This document shows, in pieces, positions 15,500-18,512 of a DNA stretch of 18,512 nt (its first letter is position 1; the number at the start of each line of letters is the position of its first letter). Under the pieces are notes generated by a model that was given only the letters and a program-made list of their open reading frames with translations, made no database searches and was not told the origin of the DNA. The position numbers and the translations under genes are program-made. The stretch is from Candidatus Hydrogenedentota bacterium (GTDB lineage: Bacteria > Hydrogenedentota > Hydrogenedentia > Hydrogenedentales > SLHB01): assembly GCA_026387845.1 (NCBI GenBank), contig JAPLKX010000352.1, forward strand, positions 1-18,512, given 5' to 3'.

Positions 15500-15563
15500 G
15501 CAGATATTTGTATAGGGAAAGAATACTGGCCCCTGAACCCCTCAATTGTAAGGCGCCTTACAA
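15493..15563. promoter_or_regulatory. Candidate operators upstream of the beta-helix gene
   Basis: TATACAA (15493-15499), eight bases, then TTGTATA (15508-15514) form an inverted repeat covering the -35 box. A perfect 18-bp palindrome, TTGTAAGGCGCCTTACAA, lies at 15546-15563, about 50 bp upstream of that box. The two sites share TTGTA/TACAA half-sites in opposite arrangements. Repressor or activator binding is an inference from symmetry and position. Confidence 0.45.
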
Positions 15564-15620
15564 ATAGGGCGCGGTTTCTCGTTAAACGATAAGGAGCACA
15601 ACCCGATTCCCCACCAATAA

Positions 15621-15670
15621 GCGCCTGGGTACAGGCGCGCCTGTCTCCAGGCACGCCTGTACCCAGGCGC
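15621..15670. repeat. Perfect 17-bp-stem inverted repeat directly after deoC (REP-like or terminator)
   Basis: GCGCCTGGGTACAGGCG (15621-15637) is the exact reverse complement of 15654-15670, around a 16-base loop. The loop region contains further palindromes, CAGGCGCGCCTG (15632-15643) and GCCTG-TCTC-CAGGC. The right arm touches the deoC stop codon with no gap. In the deoC direction the hairpin is followed by TTATTGG, a poor U tract, so it may be a REP-type extragenic palindrome that protects or attenuates the transcript rather than a classical terminator. Confidence 0.7.
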
Positions 15671-16381
15671 CTATTCCGCAGCCGCCTCGTTGGAGGCCGC
15701 ATCGGTCTCGCCCGACGGCTCCCGCGCGTCGGCCAGGATGGCGATACCCGCGCTTGTGCCGATTCGGGTTGCGCCGGCTTCGATCAGATCGCGCACCTGA
15801 CCGTACGTCCTTATGCCGCCAGCCGCTTTTATGCCGGCGTTCGAGCCCACAACGCTCCGCATCAGCCGGACGTCCTCGACCGTCGCGCCGCCAAGCCCGA
15901 ACCCCGTCGCCGTTTTCACAAACGCCGCACCACACCTCACGCTCATCTCGCAAACCGCCACCTTCTGTTCCGCCGACAGATAGCTCGTCTCCAGGATGAC
16001 TTTTACCGGCACATCCCTCGCTGCCTTGACCACCGCCGCGATCTCCCGCTCGACAAATTCCGCATACCCCGACCGCAGCGCCCCCACGTTGATGACCATA
16101 TCGAGCTCGTCCGCCCCGTTGTGCACCGCCTCCTGCGCTTCCTCCAGCTTCACGTGCGGCGTGGTCGCGCCCAGCGGGAAACCCACCGTTGGATTCACCC
16201 TCACGCCGGTCCCCCGTAACCGTTTCGCGCAATACGACGTCCACACCGCGTTGATTGAAACCGACGCGAACCCGTGCTCGACCGCCTCATTGCACAACTC
16301 CCGGATATCATCGAGCGCGGCGTACGCATGGACCTGCGTGTGGTCGATAACGCGGGCTATTTCGGACCGGCAAAGACTCAT
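15671..16381 (-). CDS. deoC: Deoxyribose-phosphate aldolase
   Basis: DeoC reversibly cleaves 2-deoxyribose-5-phosphate to glyceraldehyde-3-phosphate and acetaldehyde, the last step of deoxynucleoside salvage or catabolism. The 236-residue class I aldolase has IDHTQV near the start, VGFPLGAT, ELDMVINVGALRSG, VILETSYL, the Schiff-base Lys156 in FVKTATGFG, and the phosphate-binding IKAAGGIRT and IGTSAG. The length is normal. An acidic, Ala-rich tail (about 16 residues) follows the last conserved strand. The start is ATG 16381, with a modest AGGATGG upstream. No other deo genes are near. I could not place a convincing promoter; the sequence upstream is repeat-rich. Confidence 0.96.
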   Translation of the reverse strand: MSLCRSEIARVIDHTQVHAYAALDDIRELCNEAVEHGFASVSINAVWTSYCAKRLRGTGVRVNPTVGFPLGATTPHVKLEEAQEAVHNGADELDMVINVGALRSGYAEFVEREIAAVVKAARDVPVKVILETSYLSAEQKVAVCEMSVRCGAAFVKTATGFGLGGATVEDVRLMRSVVGSNAGIKAAGGIRTYGQVRDLIEAGATRIGTSAGIAILADAREPSGETDAASNEAAAE

Positions 16382-16458
16382 GGCCCCATCCTACCACGCA
16401 CGCCACACAGCAAAAAAACCACCCATCCCCCACCCGCGCCTTAGACGGATCGAGGGAT

Positions 16459-16496
16459 AGGACATGGGACAATTGCGACCTTTGGGACCGTTGAGA
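16459..16496. repeat. 9-bp-period GGGAC repeat
   Basis: The 9-mers GGGACAATT, GCGACCTTT, GGGACCGTT and then GAGACTCT follow one another, with GAC at 16468, 16477, 16486 and 16494. The unit fits G-N-GAC-NN-TT. This is the third place in the window with a GGAC/GGGAC core repeated every 9 bp. Confidence 0.6.
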
Positions 16497-16616
16497 CTCT
16501 ACAGTTGGTGGGCATGGCCACGCACCACCACTGCCGTTCCGTACTACTATCCATCAACTTCCAGCAATTTTTCGCAGAAATTAAAGCCAGCCCAAGATCA
16601 AAGCCTGTCATTCTGA

Positions 16617-16669
16617 GCCCGCCCAGTCAGGGACCTCGATCTTTTTGTAAGGCTGTCCCCTGGGCGGGC
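16617..16669. repeat. Long imperfect hairpin (TGTCATTCTGAG-type dispersed repeat)
   Basis: GCCCGCCCAG (16617-16626) pairs perfectly with CTGGGCGGGC (16660-16669). Inside it, GGGAC (16630-16634) pairs with GTCCC (16655-16659), leaving a 3-base bulge and a 20-base loop. The flanks TGTCATTCTGAG and TGAGAATCTC resemble a palindromic repeat family I know from several environmental bacterial lineages. No coding content is visible. Confidence 0.5.
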
Positions 16670-16741
16670 GTGAGAATCTCCTCGGTAAAAACAGTGGCGC
16701 CCCAAGGGGTCTTGTCCCTCTGCGCCCCTGCGTTGCGTAAA

Positions 16742-16776
16742 ACTTCGCACTTCGCACTTCACACTTCGCACTTCAT
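16742..16776. repeat. 7-bp tandem repeat ACTTCGC, five units
   Basis: Five units in a row: ACTTCGC, ACTTCGC, ACTTCAC, ACTTCGC, ACTTCAT. Three are perfect and two differ at one or two bases. There are no unique spacers, so it is not a CRISPR array. It lies about 90 bp upstream of the tRNA promoter. Confidence 0.75.
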
Positions 16777-16865
16777 AACCGATTTAGGTTGCGGCTACGC
16801 CGCGCTGTGCCCTCCGTGTCCTCCGTGGTTATCCTGTCCTGATCCATCCGGAATCCGCAATCAAA

Positions 16866-16895
16866 TTGACACTGCCGCGACCCCACTGTTATAAT
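16866..16895 (+). promoter_or_regulatory. Consensus promoter of tRNA-Val
   Basis: TTGACA (16866-16871) and TATAAT (16890-16895) are both perfect consensus hexamers with an 18-bp spacer. The start would be near 16902, leaving about nine bases of 5' leader before the mature tRNA. Confidence 0.8.
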
Positions 16896-16910
16896 TTCAC
16901 GATAAGGGAT

Positions 16911-16987
16911 GGGCGATTAGCTCAGATGGTTAGAGTACTTGCTTGACATGCAAGGGGTCCGCAGTTCGAGTCTGCGATCGCCCACCA
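16911..16987 (+). tRNA. tRNA-Val (anticodon GAC)
   Basis: The cloverleaf is complete. Acceptor GGGCGAT (16911-16917) pairs with ATCGCCC (16977-16983); the D stem is GCTC/GAGT; anticodon stem CTTGC/GCAAG encloses TTGACAT with anticodon GAC at 16945-16947; the T arm is CGCAG-TTCGAGT-CTGCG. Discriminator A and an encoded CCA end the gene. It reads valine GUC and GUU codons. Only three bases separate it from the end of the convergent cytochrome c gene, and I see no terminator in that gap. Confidence 0.96.
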
Positions 16988-16990
16988 AAT

Positions 16991-17545
16991 TTATATCCCC
17001 CGCCAAAGTAGCGCCGCAGGACCAATAAGGGAAGCTTCAGATTGCGGCGGCGCGGTTGAACCGAGGTGTCGCACGTAGTAAACAAGGGGGAGCCGGTGTT
17101 CTTCGGGGACAATACGGTTGAGCACGGGTTCGTGGCCCGTGCCTGTCAGCATGGCCTTAAGCAGGCCGGCGTCCGAGAGTTGTTGGACTTGTGGCGTGCG
17201 CAGGTCGGACGGTTTGGGGACGTAGGATTGGCCGACGGGGCCGTTTCCGTCGCCGTTTTCTCCGTGACAGTAGGTGCAGTAATAGCCGTAGTAGGTGCTG
17301 CCGGCTTTGACGGCGTCGAGGGGCGATTGCCCCTGATAGGTTTGGCCTGAGATGGTCAGAGGGGCCGGGGCCGGGGCCGGCGTCGGCATCTGCACTACGC
17401 CGGGCGGCATGGGCGGGACGGGCGCGTCGAATGATCTCAGGCTGGCCTGCCACCGCATGCGGGGGCCGGTCATGAAGACCACGGCGGCCCCAATACAAAC
17501 CAGCGCCGCGACTATGAAAAAAGTAACAACAAGCTTTTGTATCAT
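16991..17545 (-). CDS. Membrane-anchored monoheme cytochrome c of a respiratory operon
   Basis: This 184-residue protein has an N-terminal hydrophobic segment (residues 1-26), which acts as signal or anchor, and a Pro/Ala-rich linker (about 42-62). A cytochrome c domain follows with one CxxCH (YYCTYCHGENGDGNG, near residue 90). The domain resembles the monoheme cytochromes attached to cbb3 oxidases (CcoP part) or alternative complex III (ActE), which pass electrons in the periplasm. At the place where GxMP normally supplies the axial Met, this protein reads GTGHEPVLNRIVPEEHR, with no Met, so the sixth iron ligand is uncertain. ATG 17545 overlaps the previous stop as ATGA. It is the last gene of its operon and converges on tRNA-Val. 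The family placement is moderately certain. Confidence 0.78.
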   Translation of the reverse strand: MIQKLVVTFFIVAALVCIGAAVVFMTGPRMRWQASLRSFDAPVPPMPPGVVQMPTPAPAPAPLTISGQTYQGQSPLDAVKAGSTYYGYYCTYCHGENGDGNGPVGQSYVPKPSDLRTPQVQQLSDAGLLKAMLTGTGHEPVLNRIVPEEHRLPLVYYVRHLGSTAPPQSEASLIGPAALLWRGI

Positions 17546-17874
17546 GGATGCTTTTCCAGAATAGTAGAACGGGGTGGTTGTTTGTTGTCACTCCACGGCG
17601 TGCCTTCGGGGAGAGGTTGGACCTGGTATGGCGGCAGGGGCTGCGGCTGTGGAGGCGGATACGAAGAGTAGATCGATTCCGCGGGGACGTCGGGCGTGGC
17701 GCCGAAGTCCCACGTGCGCGGCAATTCGGGTATCGTCATGTGCAGTACCAAAGCCCAGCCAACGACGCATCCCGCCAGCGCCACAACCAACAGCCACCCC
17801 AGCCACTGCGGGAAGCGCTCGTACTCTTCGTAGTGTTCCAAGTTCGGTTGATTTTCGCCTTCCATTTCGCTCAC
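17542..17874 (-). CDS. Small one-helix membrane protein, possibly a CcoP-like anchor
   Basis: The 110-residue product has an acidic cytoplasmic start (EHYEEYERFPQWLGW), one membrane helix (about residues 27-47) and a Pro/Gln-rich outer tail (YPPPQPQPLPPYQ). The pattern of acidic residues, then FPQWLGW and a helix, recalls the N-terminal anchor of CcoP (FixP). As the next gene encodes a separate monoheme cytochrome, a split CcoP is possible. No heme motif is present. The listed start is GTG 17874, which overlaps the previous stop (GTGA). ATG 17865, with GGTGAG four to five bases upstream, is an equally good alternative and would shorten the protein by three residues. Confidence 0.65.
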   Translation of the reverse strand: MSEMEGENQPNLEHYEEYERFPQWLGWLLVVALAGCVVGWALVLHMTIPELPRTWDFGATPDVPAESIYSSYPPPQPQPLPPYQVQPLPEGTPWSDNKQPPRSTILEKHP

Positions 17875-18137
17875 CAGTTTGCCGGATAAATCATTCTGTA
17901 AATGGAATAGGCCAGGCTAAACGCCGTCAGCCCGACTATCGTAAGCGTCGCCACCCACGGGATCGAATAAAACCACCATCTCAACACGCCGCTAAGCCCT
18001 TTGGAGCGCGGCGCGATCAGCCGGCGGGGCCGCCAAATTTCGATGTACGTAAGTATCATCAGCGCCATCGCGAGAAGGCCCATCCCGATCGCGAGGTAAA
18101 GGTTGATCAGTTTTTGCAGTGCAACGTCATAGATCAT
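17871..18137 (-). CDS. Two-helix small membrane protein of unknown function
   Basis: The 88-residue protein has two hydrophobic helices (about residues 11-32 and 55-80) joined by a basic loop WRPRRLIAPRSKG, so both termini are predicted on the outer face. I do not recognise the family. The start chosen is ATG 18137, with GAGG nine bases upstream. A longer frame from 18179 would overlap the preceding gene by over 50 bases and add only charged residues. It overlaps its upstream neighbour by 11 bases and its downstream neighbour by GTGA, so it is almost certainly a subunit or assembly factor of the same respiratory complex. Confidence 0.65.
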   Translation of the reverse strand: MIYDVALQKLINLYLAIGMGLLAMALMILTYIEIWRPRRLIAPRSKGLSGVLRWWFYSIPWVATLTIVGLTAFSLAYSIYRMIYPANW

Positions 18138-18315
18138 GTTTCGTGGCCTCGGTTCGGCCGGCCGGCGGCGTGACCTCAAGCGCGAGGTATCGGGCCCGGT
18201 CCTGATTGCGGAATTGGCCGCTCTTTATGGCCCACCAGGCAAATGGCAGCGCCATGCACACCGTTATCACTGAAAACGAGAGGACTACCCATAGGATCGC
18301 GGCTTCGGGCGTCAT
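18127..18315 (-). CDS. CcoS-like cbb3 oxidase assembly protein
   Basis: The 62-residue product has one N-terminal membrane helix (about residues 5-26) followed by FAWWAIKSGQFRNQDRARYL. This fits the F-x-WA-x3-GQF-x3-D-x2-RYxAL pattern of CcoS (FixS), a small protein needed for cofactor insertion into cbb3 oxidase. ATG 18315 overlaps the preceding cytochrome c stop (ATGA). A longer frame from 18363 would run within the cytochrome gene and is not favoured. The match rests on a short motif, so CcoS identity is likely rather than certain. Confidence 0.65.
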   Translation of the reverse strand: MTPEAAILWVVLSFSVITVCMALPFAWWAIKSGQFRNQDRARYLALEVTPPAGRTEATKHDL

Positions 18316-18512
18316 GGCGTGAACTCCCATTGTTGCGGCGGCAGTACGTAGGGGTTCGTCCAAGGCGGCTCATACGAGGCGTCGATGCCTCTGGGCGATA
18401 TGTCGGCGTCGGTGTACCCGATGAAATAGACCGCGACGTAGTTGGACACGTCCCAGATCTTTTCCGATTCGAGATCGGTCTTGAAGAACGGCATGGCGGA
18501 ACCGGTGATGCC
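18312..18512 (-). CDS. C-terminal part of a c-type cytochrome (N-terminus beyond window)
   Basis: The last 66 residues of a minus-strand gene are visible. They begin GITGSAMPFFKTDLESEKIWDV, the usual end of a cytochrome c domain: an axial Met in the AMPFF motif, then the helix IWDVSNYVAVYFIG. A 30-residue tail rich in Pro and Trp follows. The CxxCH site lies upstream, outside the window. The frame continues to the last base. It is the first visible gene of the respiratory cluster and could be a CcoO/CcoP-type subunit or a free-standing cytochrome. Confidence 0.75.
   Translation of the reverse strand, partial: GITGSAMPFFKTDLESEKIWDVSNYVAVYFIGYTDADISPRGIDASYEPPWTNPYVLPPQQWEFTP

Larger units (their letters stand above)
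16382..16865. other. Gene-free, repeat-rich intergenic region
   Basis: Between deoC and the tRNA promoter I see no credible gene. The region holds the 9-bp-period GGGAC repeat (16459-16496), a long hairpin (16617-16669), a 7-bp tandem repeat (16742-16776), and a stretch around 16805-16850 with two close copies of GTCCTCCGTG-like text. It may collect dispersed repeats or remnants. Small ORFs here have repetitive composition and no recognisable start signal. Confidence 0.6.

Noticed and set aside
16382..16420. deoC promoter with TAGGAT just before the start codon
   Set aside because: No -35 box at a sensible distance, and the box would overlap the ribosome-binding region.
16742..16776. Possible CRISPR array
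   Set aside because: Units are 7 bp, directly adjacent and have no spacers; no cas gene is present.
16505..16894. 129-aa ORF in the gap before tRNA-Val
   Set aside because: It runs through the hairpin and the 7-bp tandem repeat, has low-complexity text and no ribosome-binding site.
16930..17112. 60-aa ORF antisense to tRNA-Val (ends GGRSQTRTADPLHVKQVL)
   Set aside because: Text of this kind is a familiar misannotation from antisense tRNA sequence; it also overlaps the cytochrome c gene.

Overview
The window is a GC-rich bacterial chromosomal segment with tightly packed genes. Many start and stop codons overlap by 1-4 nt, strong Shine-Dalgarno sequences are common, and several promoters look like sigma70 promoters. 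No gene names the host. Several traits together suggest an uncultured PVC-like or Hydrogenedentes-like lineage: large secreted beta-helix proteins with Asp-rich spacers and a C-terminal sorting-like tail, TMTC-like membrane/TPR proteins, cbb3-type respiratory pieces, and GGGAC-core short repeats between genes. This assignment is inference only. I see no phage, transposase, CRISPR array, plasmid origin or classical defence genes.

Layout. (1) 1-2328 (+) is a ComEC/Rec2 DNA-uptake channel cut by the left edge. Its 3' end runs through a 9-bp tandem repeat. (2) 2422-3267 (-) is an SDR of the HSD17B4/MFE-2 (3R)-hydroxyacyl-CoA dehydrogenase type, with a promoter and a terminator. (3) 3421-5415 (-) is an exported CocE/NonD-family serine hydrolase with an Asp-rich insertion. 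It is divergent from (4), 5540-6481 (+), a SAM methyltransferase with a helical-repeat tail. The 124 bp between them holds dyads and a good promoter. (5) 6552-12671 (+) is one apparent operon, folK-panB-panC-panD followed by two TMTC-like membrane/TPR paralogues. The last five genes are joined by 1-4 nt overlaps and the operon ends at a hairpin terminator. (6) 12754-15420 (-) is a secreted 888-aa double beta-helix protein with palindromes in its promoter region. (7) 15671-16381 (-) is deoC, with a perfect 17-bp-stem inverted repeat directly after its stop codon. (8) 16382-16910 holds only repeats and a consensus promoter for tRNA-Val(GAC) at 16911-16987. (9) 16991-18512 (-) is the distal part of a respiratory operon: a cytochrome c C-terminus, a CcoS-like protein, two small membrane proteins and a monoheme cytochrome c.

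How the genes work together. FolK makes the pterin pyrophosphate used for folate. PanB consumes 5,10-methylene-tetrahydrofolate, and PanB, PanC and PanD together make pantothenate, so the first four genes link folate and coenzyme A synthesis. The two TMTC-like genes at the end of this operon are not obviously related to that pathway. The right-hand cluster looks like accessory and electron-transfer subunits of a cbb3-like haem-copper oxidase.

Points most worth a second look: panB appears to start at an ATC codon (7114) behind a perfect AGGAGG; the terminal cytochrome c lacks the usual axial Met; the pan operon carries a translationally coupled pair of TMTC-like proteins; and 9-bp-period GGAC repeats recur at three separate places.
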